This document shows positions 16,171 to 23,389 of a DNA stretch of 23,389 nt, piece by piece (position 1 is the stretch's first letter; each line of letters starts with the position of its first letter). The DNA comes from a virus. The notes below the pieces were generated by a model. That model ran no database searches. It was not told the DNA's origin and worked only from the letters and a program-made list of their open reading frames with translations. The position numbers and the translations under genes are program-made. The stretch lies in the IMG/VR virus record IMGVR_UViG_3300042507_000109, positions 1 through 23,389 of that record. One strand, written 5' to 3'.

Positions 16171-17609
16171 TGGCTAATATTATCTTTCCGCAAAGCCCAT
16201 TTTTAGATCCTATGGGCAGACCTGCAAGAGAATGGACGCAATGGTTGCAAAACCCTGACGTTCAAACCCTTACAGCAGCGACGCTTAATGTGACAAACGT
16301 AGTTTTGGATTTGCCGTTAGATGTTCAGTATGGTGGAACAGGCTTATCAACAATTCCTACAGACGGTCAATTATTGATCGGTAATGGTACAGATTACACT
16401 TTAAGCACATTAACGGCGGGTACTGGTTTAACGATTACTAATGCCGCTGGATCAATTACGCCTAGAATTACAAACACAGGTGTAATTGCGGGTGCTTACG
16501 GCTCTGCATCGTCTGTTACGACTTTGACGGTCAACGCTCAAGGGCAATTGACGGTAGCGGGTAACGTAGCGATAGCGATTGCTGCTTCACAAATTACTAG
16601 CGGTACATTGCCTGTAGTGCGTGGCGGCACAGGTCTAGCGTCTTACACCATTGGCGATATTATCTTTGCTAGCGGCACAACAGCGTTATCTAGTTTGCCT
16701 GACGTAGCTACTGGTAACGCACTTATATCCGGTGGCGTAGGTGTCGCACCTAGCTACGGCAAGATTGGTCTGACTACTCATGTGTCGGGTGTTTTGCCTA
16801 TTGCAAACGGTGGCACAAACATTTCAACGTATGCTGTCGGTGACATACTTTATTGCAGCGCAACAAACGTATTGTCTAAGTTGCCTAAGCCAACAGATAG
16901 TTCATATTTGGCAATGACTTCAGCGGGTGTGCCTAGCTGGAAGAATCCAAAATACGGTACGTTTTACAACACAACGACTGAAACCGTTGGCATTATCAAT
17001 ACGGCGTATCCACTTAATTTTGATACAACAGACTTAAGTAATGGCGTAACGGTTGCAACGACTGCTGCGGTGGTAACGGGCAGCATTGCTCTATTTGTGT
17101 TGACTGTCACAGCGGTCACAAGCGGCACACTGTCGATTGGACAAGTAATTAGCGGAACGGGCGTGACTGTTGGAACTCGAATTGTTGCGTTTGTATCTGG
17201 TTCTGGCGGTGCGGGAACTTATACCGTTGATAAATCACAAACTGTTTTAAGCACAACGATTTCAGCAACTAAGCAATCAAGATTAACGGTAGCGGCTGAT
17301 GGGGTGTATAACTTTCAATTTTCTTGCCAACTTGATAAATCAAGTGGTTCTGCTAAAAGTGTTTATATATGGCCTCGTATTAATGATGTTGATGTAACTA
17401 ACTCAGCAACAGAAGTTACGTTAGCTGGCTCAAATGCTGCGACTGTTGCGGCATGGAACTTTGTTTATAACTTGTCGGCTAATAGTTATTTTGAACTAAT
17501 GTGGTCTGCGGAAGATACGGGTTGCATTATGCCCGCATCGGCGGCGGCTGCACCAGTTCCTGCAATACCAGCAATTATTATGACTGTGACGGACAACATT
17601 AGCGTATGA
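16170..17609 (+). CDS. Long tail fibre with GGTG repeats and C1q-like tip, at the needle position
   Basis: This is a 479-residue protein. The N-terminus ([21 protein letters not shown], residues 6-26) is a common virion-attachment segment. Shaft repeats follow: YGGTGLS (54-60), [19 protein letters not shown] (151-169) and [19 protein letters not shown] (213-231), with a spacing of about 62 residues between the last two. The C-terminus ([17 protein letters not shown], 378-394, on to [11 protein letters not shown]) resembles C1q/TNF-like jelly-roll tips. A foreign beta domain (302-366) interrupts that tip between [17 protein letters not shown] and [16 protein letters not shown]. It occupies the place of P22 gp26 (needle) but is not a coiled-coil needle, so it may replace it with a fibre. 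Confidence 0.78.
   Translation: MANIIFPQSPFLDPMGRPAREWTQWLQNPDVQTLTAATLNVTNVVLDLPLDVQYGGTGLSTIPTDGQLLIGNGTDYTLSTLTAGTGLTITNAAGSITPRITNTGVIAGAYGSASSVTTLTVNAQGQLTVAGNVAIAIAASQITSGTLPVVRGGTGLASYTIGDIIFASGTTALSSLPDVATGNALISGGVGVAPSYGKIGLTTHVSGVLPIANGGTNISTYAVGDILYCSATNVLSKLPKPTDSSYLAMTSAGVPSWKNPKYGTFYNTTTETVGIINTAYPLNFDTTDLSNGVTVATTAAVVTGSIALFVLTVTAVTSGTLSIGQVISGTGVTVGTRIVAFVSGSGGAGTYTVDKSQTVLSTTISATKQSRLTVAADGVYNFQFSCQLDKSSGSAKSVYIWPRINDVDVTNSATEVTLAGSNAATVAAWNFVYNLSANSYFELMWSAEDTGCIMPASAAAAPVPAIPAIIMTVTDNISV
16320..16940 (+). repeat. Degenerate GGTG shaft repeats in the long fibre
   Basis: Residues 51-81, 149-210 and 211-257 each open with GGTG or GGTN and continue with a G(D/Q)xL(L/I) strand and an LS.LP turn. 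The last two copies align over about 47 residues with a 62-residue spacing; the first is more divergent. Confidence 0.65.
17073..17267 (+). repeat. Inserted beta domain, copy 2 (in long fibre)
   Basis: Residues 302-366 of the fibre match residues 79-146 of the gp4-like protein through [28 protein letters not shown] and [16 protein letters not shown]. It splits a jelly-roll-like tip domain whose two parts read as continuous if the insert is removed. Confidence 0.85.
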
Positions 17610-17971
17610 GCGCACTATTTATGATCTACAAATCTGTAGAAAATAGATTGCCATTTGGATTTGATAAGTTTAGTGAAGCGGTATCTGATTGGGAAATAAT
17701 CCCTGTAATACAACGGGGCAAGTTATTTGGCGGCGTAATGGTTAAAGGCAACGAAATCCACGTTGGATTTGCTGAAAAGCCTACGGCAAGTATTCGAGGA
17801 AATATTAAAGCGGTATTAAAGCCTTTGTTTGAAAAGCATGGTTTTGTAGTGACAACGGTTAAAAAAGACAATATAAACGGCTTGAATTTTTGTAAACGGC
17901 TTGGATTTGTTGAGTTTGGGTCAGATAGCGATAAAATCTTATTGAAGTGTGACGGGAGTCATTATGTTTAA
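17606..17971 (+). CDS. GNAT-like protein at the P22 gp14 position
   Basis: This is a 121-residue protein. A strand pair ([17 protein letters not shown], residues 39-55), a helix with [16 protein letters not shown] (64-79) and [15 protein letters not shown] (91-105) follow the order of GCN5-type acetyltransferases, the last being the usual NxxAxxxYxKxGF end motif. Catalytic acetyl-CoA loop residues are not clear. P22 gene 14, in the same place, is a small head-assembly protein whose family (DUF2824, as I recall) may be related to this fold. It overlaps the fibre by four bases (ATGA) and the next gene by eight. It could be a structural assembly factor that reuses the fold or a true acetyltransferase. 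Confidence 0.6.
   Translation: MSALFMIYKSVENRLPFGFDKFSEAVSDWEIIPVIQRGKLFGGVMVKGNEIHVGFAEKPTASIRGNIKAVLKPLFEKHGFVVTTVKKDNINGLNFCKRLGFVEFGSDSDKILLKCDGSHYV
17955..17958 (+). promoter_or_regulatory. Ribosome binding site fixing the gp7-like start
   Basis: GGAG five bases before the ATG at 17964 selects that start over an in-frame GTG at 17949 and an ATG at 18003 that lacks a good site. It lies inside the end of the GNAT-like gene. Confidence 0.6.
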
Positions 17972-19247
17972 AGTTTACTTGAGCCGCAGACAGACAAAAG
18001 CAATGTCTAGCGAATTTCCTATTGGTGATCCAACAGGCGGCGCAGCTTACCGAGAGATGCGTGACCCAGCAACAGCAATGGCTGCGTCAGCTGGTGCAAA
18101 CGTTGTTGGTTCAATTATTGGTGGCGAAGCGTCTAAATCTGCGGCTAAAACTCAATCTAGGGCAGCGGCTAATGCTTCAGCAGCGCAACAGCGCATTGCA
18201 ACCCAAGCAATTAGCGGTATGCAAAAGATGCAAGCGCAGCAGATTATTGAATTGCAAAACGCTCAAACTGATGCAATCAATCGTGGTCAAAATGATCGTG
18301 CGTCTGCTATTCAATTACTTGTCGATCAACGCACAGACGCTTTAGCTCGCATTTACGGATCGAAAGACGATGCTTTAAAAGTAATCAATACTCAACGTGA
18401 AGGTGCATTAGAAACGTTCCAACCATATATGCAGGTTGGTCAACAAGGCGTTGGTGCAATTACTGAGAAACTGCCTTACTTTCAAGAAACGTTCGGGCCA
18501 GAACAATTTAGAGCAAATTTAGACCCTGGCTACGAGTTTATGAAACAGCAGGGTTTGGGCGCAATTCGTCAGGGCATGAACGTTGGGGGCGGTGGTTCTA
18601 ACATTGATCGAGCAGCAACTAAGTTTGCCGAAGATTACGCCAATACTGGATACCAAAACGCTTACAACCGTTTTACAGGTCAACAGCAAAACATCTATAA
18701 CCGTTTAGCAGGCATTGCAGGAATCGGGCAAACGGCTACGGGTACAGCGGCACAAACAGGTCTAGGCTATGGGCAACTTGGCGCACAGACAGGGCTAGGT
18801 TACGAATCCCTTGGGGCGCAAACGGGGCTTGGTTACGGCACGGCAATTGCAAACACAGGGTTAGGCTACGATCAAATGATTGGTAATCAGCAACTTGGTT
18901 ACGGCAGCACAATGGCTAACTTTAACCAAGGTGTAGGCGCAAACATTTCTAATCTAGCTACTGGCATGGGTACGGCTACAGCACAAGGCATCACAGGTCA
19001 GGCTGCTGCACAAGCTGCTGGTGATGTTGGTCAAGCTAATATTTACGGCGGTGCGTTAGGCAACCTTGGGCAACTCGGCACACAGTACGCATATTTTCAA
19101 ACGCCAGGTATTCAAAAAGCATTAGGGTTAGGTCAATACGCACCACAAACAGGCTCAACGCCGATAAGCGGGGCTAGTCCAACTGGCTTACCTATGGGTG
19201 GGGGCAGCGGCATTATGGTAGGCGGCTCGCCTGTTCAATTAGCATAA
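17964..19247 (+). CDS. gp7-position DNA ejection protein with 11-residue repeats
   Basis: This is a 427-residue protein. An Ala/Gly-rich segment (ATAMAASAGANVVGSIIGGEA, about 36-56) could insert in membrane. It is followed by a long helix (about 57-157) showing an 11-residue periodicity with (A/Q)(I/L) pairs at residues 82-83, 93-94, 104-105, 115-116, 126-127, 137-138 and 148-149. A middle helical region (about 160-258) precedes five Gly/Tyr 11-mers (263-317) and a Gly/Gln-rich low-complexity tail ending in GGGSG...GGSPVQLA. Order and size fit the P22 ejection protein gp7 (229 residues), but this one is nearly twice as long. Ejection proteins leave the head with or before the DNA and make a conduit through the envelope. 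Identity by sequence is not visible, so the name rests on position and features. Confidence 0.65.
   Translation: MFKVYLSRRQTKAMSSEFPIGDPTGGAAYREMRDPATAMAASAGANVVGSIIGGEASKSAAKTQSRAAANASAAQQRIATQAISGMQKMQAQQIIELQNAQTDAINRGQNDRASAIQLLVDQRTDALARIYGSKDDALKVINTQREGALETFQPYMQVGQQGVGAITEKLPYFQETFGPEQFRANLDPGYEFMKQQGLGAIRQGMNVGGGGSNIDRAATKFAEDYANTGYQNAYNRFTGQQQNIYNRLAGIAGIGQTATGTAAQTGLGYGQLGAQTGLGYESLGAQTGLGYGTAIANTGLGYDQMIGNQQLGYGSTMANFNQGVGANISNLATGMGTATAQGITGQAAAQAAGDVGQANIYGGALGNLGQLGTQYAYFQTPGIQKALGLGQYAPQTGSTPISGASPTGLPMGGGSGIMVGGSPVQLA
18204..18434 (+). repeat. Helical 11-residue (hendecad) periodicity
   Basis: Residues 81-157 of the gp7-like protein divide into seven successive 11-mers with small/aliphatic residues at positions 2-3, for example QAISGMQKMQA, DAINRGQNDRA, SAIQLLVDQRT, DALARIYGSKD and DALKVINTQRE. 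The DNA shows no obvious 33-base repeat, so the pattern is at protein level. Confidence 0.7.
18750..18914 (+). repeat. Five Gly/Tyr 11-mer tandem repeats (33 bases each)
   Basis: Residues 263-317 are AQTGLGYGQLG, AQTGLGYESLG, AQTGLGYGTAI, ANTGLGYDQMI and GNQQLGYGSTM. Codons vary at synonymous positions between copies (GGTCTAGGCTAT, GGGCTAGGTTAC, GGGCTTGGTTAC, GGGTTAGGCTAC), so the repeat is old and kept at the protein level. A weak sixth copy follows. Confidence 0.9.
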
Positions 19248-19256
19248 AGGAAAATC

Positions 19257-20954
19257 ATGGCTGATAACACCATTGCGCTGCAAGTACGACCAATGCCGCA
19301 AACCAATATTTTGACTCCAATTACAGACGTAATGAATTTGGGTCGTGCTGCTGTCGGATTGCAGCGTGAAACTGAAACCTTACCCTATGCAATTGAAACT
19401 GCAAAGGGTGTGGCATCACAAGCCACAACTGGCGCAGAAAGCTCGATCTTTAAGTTAAATAACGAGCAATCACAATTAGCGTTAAATATTGCAGGCGGTC
19501 TTGCAAACGACGATGCAATTATCAATGCAGGCAAGAATCCTATGGCTGCAATGAATACGATCTTGCAAGCAAAAGCACGGATGCTTGCTCAAGGTATTCC
19601 AGCGCACATCGTAGAAGCCAACACAGCACCTTTGATTACTAATCTAGTGTCTAACCCTAGTGGGTTTTTGCAGACGCTTAAAAACGTGATTCAAGGTGGT
19701 CTTGGCGCACAAGGCCAACAGCAATTGCAAACCCCGCAACTTACTGAAGCAGGCGGCGCACCTGCAACATTCCAAAGCGGCACAGGTACATTACGGACTG
19801 CGCCTATTGCGCCTGCTGGATCAGCACCTAGCTCGACTTCTGGCCCTGCTGCACCATTTACCGGACAACCAACAGCGCAACCAACAGAACCACCACCACA
19901 AGTCATGCCACAAGCAGGCGGCGATTTATACGCAAAAGGTATGCCTACGGGCAAGCCTGGCACATTCTTTGGTGATAACGGTCAGATTGTTGACGCAAGC
20001 GGTAAAGTCGTATTTGATGCTGCGGTGCGGGATTCGTCAGGTCAAGTTGTTGACATGAAAGCCATGCCGCAAGAATACGACCCAATGAATAAGCCGATTG
20101 ATAAAACTCTTGGTACGGTTCAATCTTTCCCTGTTGCGCCACCGCCAAAAATGCAAGGCGCACCGTTACCACCAGCAGCACCGCAAACAGGCGTAAGTGC
20201 GGATCAAATGGCACAGCCTGCATCAACTGGCGCAGGCTTTAAATTATCTTATCCGGTTCGCAAAGCAGGCGAAGCTCGACAAGTGTTGGCTTCAGAAGTT
20301 GCAGATGAAGCGGCAGGTAATTTGTACCGCAATTCGTTAATTAAGAATCAAGGCAACTTGGTCACTAACCGTAGAAACCTTGAAGAAGTTATTTCTGAAG
20401 CAGACAAGGTTGAAAAGAATCTTAGTTTGCTTGGATTCAAAGTTGATAACGCAGGATTTTTAGGCGCAGGCGCACGAAAACTAAACGAATTTTTTGGTAC
20501 GGAAACAGGCATTACGCTAAAACAACTTAACAAAGACTTGGCTAACGTTGCAATTTCAAACATCACGGCAGCTGGTGGGTCAATGGATACCGTGGCAGGT
20601 CAACAATTAACCCGAATGGCTAACGGCGATGAAACTTACCCACCTGTTATTTTGAAAGATATTGCACGGCGAGCAATGGCAGATATGACAAACCTAGATA
20701 TGCAAGCCCGTGGCGCACAGGAATTCTCTCGCAAGTTTGGTGCTGCTAACTTAAATGATTACCGTCAGCAATGGGCTAAAAACGCTGATTCAAGATTGTT
20801 TGAATTAGTTAACATTGAAAACAGTTCAATGAATTCAGATCAACGGCAAGCGGCACGGGTAAAGTTGTTTAAAGGCATGAACGATAAGCAAAAATCTGAA
20901 ATGGCTCAGAAATTGCGTAACTTGCAAAAGTTAAGCACAACCGGACAATTGTGA
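19257..20954 (+). CDS. gp20-position putative DNA ejection protein
   Basis: This is a 565-residue protein with an AAAGGAAAAT site before the ATG. The N-terminal 150 residues are helical (NILTPITDVMNLGRAAVGLQ early; LANDDAIINAGKNPMAAMN later). Residues about 153-330 are a Pro/Gln/Ala/Thr-rich flexible linker. The C-terminal 230 residues are again helical (NRRNLEEVISEADKVEKNLS and LNDYRQQWAKNADSRLFEL). The order of helix, disordered linker and helix suits a protein that must unfold to pass through the narrow portal. P22 gp20 is 471 residues. I see no enzyme motif. The role is assigned from position between the gp7- and gp16-like genes. Confidence 0.6.
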   Translation: MADNTIALQVRPMPQTNILTPITDVMNLGRAAVGLQRETETLPYAIETAKGVASQATTGAESSIFKLNNEQSQLALNIAGGLANDDAIINAGKNPMAAMNTILQAKARMLAQGIPAHIVEANTAPLITNLVSNPSGFLQTLKNVIQGGLGAQGQQQLQTPQLTEAGGAPATFQSGTGTLRTAPIAPAGSAPSSTSGPAAPFTGQPTAQPTEPPPQVMPQAGGDLYAKGMPTGKPGTFFGDNGQIVDASGKVVFDAAVRDSSGQVVDMKAMPQEYDPMNKPIDKTLGTVQSFPVAPPPKMQGAPLPPAAPQTGVSADQMAQPASTGAGFKLSYPVRKAGEARQVLASEVADEAAGNLYRNSLIKNQGNLVTNRRNLEEVISEADKVEKNLSLLGFKVDNAGFLGAGARKLNEFFGTETGITLKQLNKDLANVAISNITAAGGSMDTVAGQQLTRMANGDETYPPVILKDIARRAMADMTNLDMQARGAQEFSRKFGAANLNDYRQQWAKNADSRLFELVNIENSSMNSDQRQAARVKLFKGMNDKQKSEMAQKLRNLQKLSTTGQL

Positions 20955-23278
20955 TGGAATTTCAAAGCGCAATAGATTTTCTCTCAGGGTCAAAAAAGCC
21001 AAAAGAAAAAGATTCAACGGGCTTTGATTCCGCATTGCAATTTTTAGAAGGTTTGCAAAGGCCACCTGTTGCGCCATTAACGCCACAACAAGCACAATCA
21101 CAATTTGCCCAAATCCCGTTTCAGCCATCAGCACAACCTGCACCGCAACAAATGCAACAGCTAGCACCGCAAGGTAACGCTGTGCAACGTGCAATTGCGC
21201 CTGCTGCGTCATTTCTAGATGTAACTCTTGGCGGTCTCGCACCTGGCATTATTGAACCTGTGACTTACGCAGGATCACGAGCATTTGGTGCGACTCCAGA
21301 ACAAGCTACACAATCATCACAAGCGGCTGCTGCGCCGTTTGTAGACCCGTTTGGCAAGGTTCTAGGTGTGTCTAATTTGCCACAGTACAAAGGCGAAGCA
21401 TCTCGTCAACTTATGGAATTTATTGGCACAAACATGGGGAAGGGTGCGGAATACATTTCGCAGAAAACCGGATACCCTGTTGCTGACATTCAAAACATGA
21501 TGGGTACGCTAGTTGCTGGTGGCGGCACAGCAGCTGGTCGAGCGTTAGCGGGTCGTGGCGTAAGCCCTGCTGTTACGCAAATGCAAGATCAATATGCGGC
21601 ATCATTGAAAGCTAGACAGCCACGCATTGAACCTACGATGACACCTGAAGGTGCGGTTACGCCTGAGACGGTTGCAGCGGTAACACCTGAAGCACCTGTA
21701 CCACCAGTAGCGGCTGCGGCTATGCCAGAAGTGCCAATGGCTACGCCTGAAGGTCAATTGGTTGTGTCAAAAGCACCAGGCATCGAGGTGTCGTACATTA
21801 AGCCCACGCCTGACGTACCGAAAGACACGCCATTTATTACTAGCCCGTTGCAAGAAAATATTGCACCGACTTCAACTACTACGCCACGACCAACAATTGA
21901 TAATCCGTTTACTGAGCCAATGTACGCCAAGACGGGTAAATTGCCTGTTGAGGAACAGGTATATCGTGTTGAAACGGTTAAAGAGTTAGGCGTACCGACT
22001 ATTCGGGAAGGTACTAAAACAGGCGATGGGTTCAAGACCGCTGACGAATACGTTACGGCAAAGACTAGTGGCCCGAACAAAGATTTGTTTAATCAACAGA
22101 TTGCTACCGAACAACAGGCGTTGCGAAACTACGCAAACGGTATTGTCGAGAAAACAGGCGGCAGCGTTGGTTTAGATGAAAACGCTCTCTACAACCGTGG
22201 GCAAGCAATTGCACAACCGTTTGATGCGTTTAAAACGCTATTGACTCAGCAAATGCGTCAAGCGTATCAAGCAGCAGGGGAAGTTGCACAAGGTGCGCCA
22301 GCTGTTATGCCTGACACATTTCAAAAGTTTCTAAGCACTAATTCCAATTTTGTTGTTAACGACAGTTTCAAATCTTTGCGAAACGGGATTAAGTCACATT
22401 TGACTGAGCAAGGCTTGATTAACAAAGACGGTAGCATTAAGGCAATGACCGTCGATCAGTCAGAATTGTTAAGACAATACATTAATTCAAACTGGAATCC
22501 TGACCGATCAAGAATTATTCACAAGTTGACCGATTCAATTGATAACGATGTGACACGAGTTGCTGGTACTGACATTTATGAATCAGCTCGTGGTATTCGT
22601 ACCAAAATGGCAAACTTGTTAGAAGATCCAGTAGGCGTGTCTAAGATCATGGATTACGATCCCAAGACCCCTATCAATCGTTCTACGGCTTTCCCTGATA
22701 TTCCTAAAGCTGTGGAAAAGATGACACCGGATCAACAGGCGCATCTGGTTAAAGTCTTGCAAGATATGCCACCTGAATTGCAGCCACAAGCTCAAAAGGC
22801 TATTGCTGAAATTAAGTCACAATTCGCAAATCGAATTGCAGAGGTTGGTGGTAAAGGTGAATTTTGGAACGCACCTGCTGTTAGCAAGTATTTGCGGGAT
22901 AACAACAGATCGTTGCGTATTCTAACTGGTGATCCACAAATGGCTAGATCGTTAACTGTCTTGAATGACGGTGGACACTTTTTGCGTATGGATAACGGCT
23001 ACAAAGGTGCTGCAATCCAGTTTAAAAATATGTACGATAATCCGTTAATTAGCGGCACAACTCAAGCATTGGGCGGTGCAATTGGCGGTGGTATTGCATA
23101 TGGAATGGGTGGCGGCGGTGCTGTAGGGGCTGCGGCTGCGCCTTTTGGTGCGGCGTATGGTAGAAGTGTTGCTGCAGGTAAATTAGAACGTGCTGCGGCT
23201 CGTAGTGCGGCTAGGAAAGGACAAGAAAGTTTACGACCTATTTCTGAAGTTTTAACCTCCTTACAGAAGAAAAAATAA
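20954..23278 (+). CDS. gp16-position putative DNA ejection protein with glycine-zipper C-terminus
   Basis: This is a 774-residue protein; P22 gp16 is 609. A short helical start (MEFQSAIDFLSGSK) is followed by Pro/Gln/Ala linker (about 30-75), an Ala/Gly-rich segment around 75-205 with LVAGGGTAAGRALAGRG, a second Pro/Thr/Val-rich linker (about 212-315), and a long helical region to about 690. Residues 698-741 hold a glycine-zipper-like hydrophobic stretch (GGAIGGGIAYGMGGGGAVG), typical of membrane-inserting segments, before a basic tail ending in LQKKK. P22 gp16 is needed in the infected cell for DNA entry and can act on membranes. Identity is inferred from position, size and these features. 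ATG at 20954 overlaps the previous TGA; an adjacent GTG (20951) could also serve. The stop overlaps the next start (TAATG). Confidence 0.65.
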   Translation: MEFQSAIDFLSGSKKPKEKDSTGFDSALQFLEGLQRPPVAPLTPQQAQSQFAQIPFQPSAQPAPQQMQQLAPQGNAVQRAIAPAASFLDVTLGGLAPGIIEPVTYAGSRAFGATPEQATQSSQAAAAPFVDPFGKVLGVSNLPQYKGEASRQLMEFIGTNMGKGAEYISQKTGYPVADIQNMMGTLVAGGGTAAGRALAGRGVSPAVTQMQDQYAASLKARQPRIEPTMTPEGAVTPETVAAVTPEAPVPPVAAAAMPEVPMATPEGQLVVSKAPGIEVSYIKPTPDVPKDTPFITSPLQENIAPTSTTTPRPTIDNPFTEPMYAKTGKLPVEEQVYRVETVKELGVPTIREGTKTGDGFKTADEYVTAKTSGPNKDLFNQQIATEQQALRNYANGIVEKTGGSVGLDENALYNRGQAIAQPFDAFKTLLTQQMRQAYQAAGEVAQGAPAVMPDTFQKFLSTNSNFVVNDSFKSLRNGIKSHLTEQGLINKDGSIKAMTVDQSELLRQYINSNWNPDRSRIIHKLTDSIDNDVTRVAGTDIYESARGIRTKMANLLEDPVGVSKIMDYDPKTPINRSTAFPDIPKAVEKMTPDQQAHLVKVLQDMPPELQPQAQKAIAEIKSQFANRIAEVGGKGEFWNAPAVSKYLRDNNRSLRILTGDPQMARSLTVLNDGGHFLRMDNGYKGAAIQFKNMYDNPLISGTTQALGGAIGGGIAYGMGGGGAVGAAAAPFGAAYGRSVAAGKLERAAARSAARKGQESLRPISEVLTSLQKKK

Positions 23279-23389
23279 TGGACTGGCAGAATCTTATCAA
23301 TGTGGGTGCAGGTGTTCTACTCGCTATCGGTGGATGGTTTTGCCGACAATTGTGGGATTCTGTTAAAGAGTTAAAGACTGATATTGCCG
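23278..23389 (+). CDS. N-terminus of a small membrane protein (partial, lysis-region type)
   Basis: The visible 37 residues are a membrane segment (NLINVGAGVLLAIGGWF, 5-21) and the start of a charged helix (SVKELKTD). This layout, one N-terminal membrane span followed by a probable coiled coil, is common in small phage proteins just after the virion genes, including holins and spanin subunits, but also in proteins with no proven role. The gene continues past the window edge, so its length and class are unknown. Confidence 0.6.
   Translation, partial: MDWQNLINVGAGVLLAIGGWFCRQLWDSVKELKTDIA

Noticed and set aside
16320-16940. Fibre repeats as a possible CRISPR or non-coding repeat array
   Set aside because: The repeats are in frame, degenerate in DNA and conserved as protein motifs of tail-fibre shafts.
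17606-17971. Host-derived acetyltransferase morphon
   Set aside because: It has no promoter or terminator of its own, overlaps both neighbours and sits at a conserved virion-gene position, so a recent cargo insertion is unlikely.
1-23389. tRNA, integrase, attachment site or defence/anti-defence cassette
   Set aside because: No cloverleaf, no recombinase or repressor motif, no flanking direct repeats and no recognised defence gene were found; lifestyle cannot be judged from this window.

Overview
This window is a stretch of a tailed-phage (podovirus-like) genome. Every gene I can support lies on the + strand, genes are packed with 1-8 base overlaps (ATGA, TAATG, TGATG junctions), and the longest non-coding gaps are about 55-75 bases. 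No cellular housekeeping gene, tRNA, insertion sequence or CRISPR array is visible. Codon and base content are moderate in GC. The strong AGGA-type ribosome binding sites and the similarity of the virion genes to Salmonella phage P22 suggest a Gram-negative, probably proteobacterial, host. The host itself cannot be fixed from this sequence; many of the protein families look like those of uncultured aquatic phages.

Layout. (a) 1-2190: a pre-packaging cluster with a Dps/ferritin-like protein, a Gly/Ser/Thr-rich probable virion protein, a GroES-like co-chaperonin and several very small, translationally coupled basic or acidic proteins. (b) 2190-5969: DNA packaging, with small terminase, large terminase and P22-type portal. 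(c) 5966-8660: a probable promoter and 5' stem-loop, then scaffold, P22-type coat protein and a small probable head protein, closed by a clear intrinsic terminator. (d) 8727-12858: an adhesion cassette with two small beta-rich proteins, a beta-helix tailspike, a lectin-like fibre and a conserved 105-residue protein. (e) 12863-17609: the neck/tail machine, with gp4-like adaptor, a short fibre, gp10-like hub and a long fibre in the place of the P22 needle. (f) 17606-23278: a GNAT-like protein at the gp14 position and three proteins at the gp7, gp20 and gp16 (ejection protein) positions. (g) 23278-end: the start of a small membrane protein.

The key inference is positional. Gene order from 12863 onward matches P22 genes 4-10-26-14-7-20-16, with an additional fibre gene between 4 and 10 and a tailspike/fibre cassette inserted between coat and gene 4. 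Together the genes would build a head (portal, scaffold, coat), fill it (terminases), plug it and attach a short tail (gp4/gp10-like), bind a surface glycan (tailspike and fibres) and deliver DNA through the envelope (ejection proteins). The GroES-like protein may assist coat folding.

The most interesting internal structures are two separate 11-residue periodicities in the gp7-like ejection protein, a beta domain of about 65 residues that has been inserted into two unrelated tail proteins, a near-complete ferroxidase motif in the Dps-like protein, and a markedly AT-rich tailspike. I see no clearly undescribed multi-gene defence or regulatory system.
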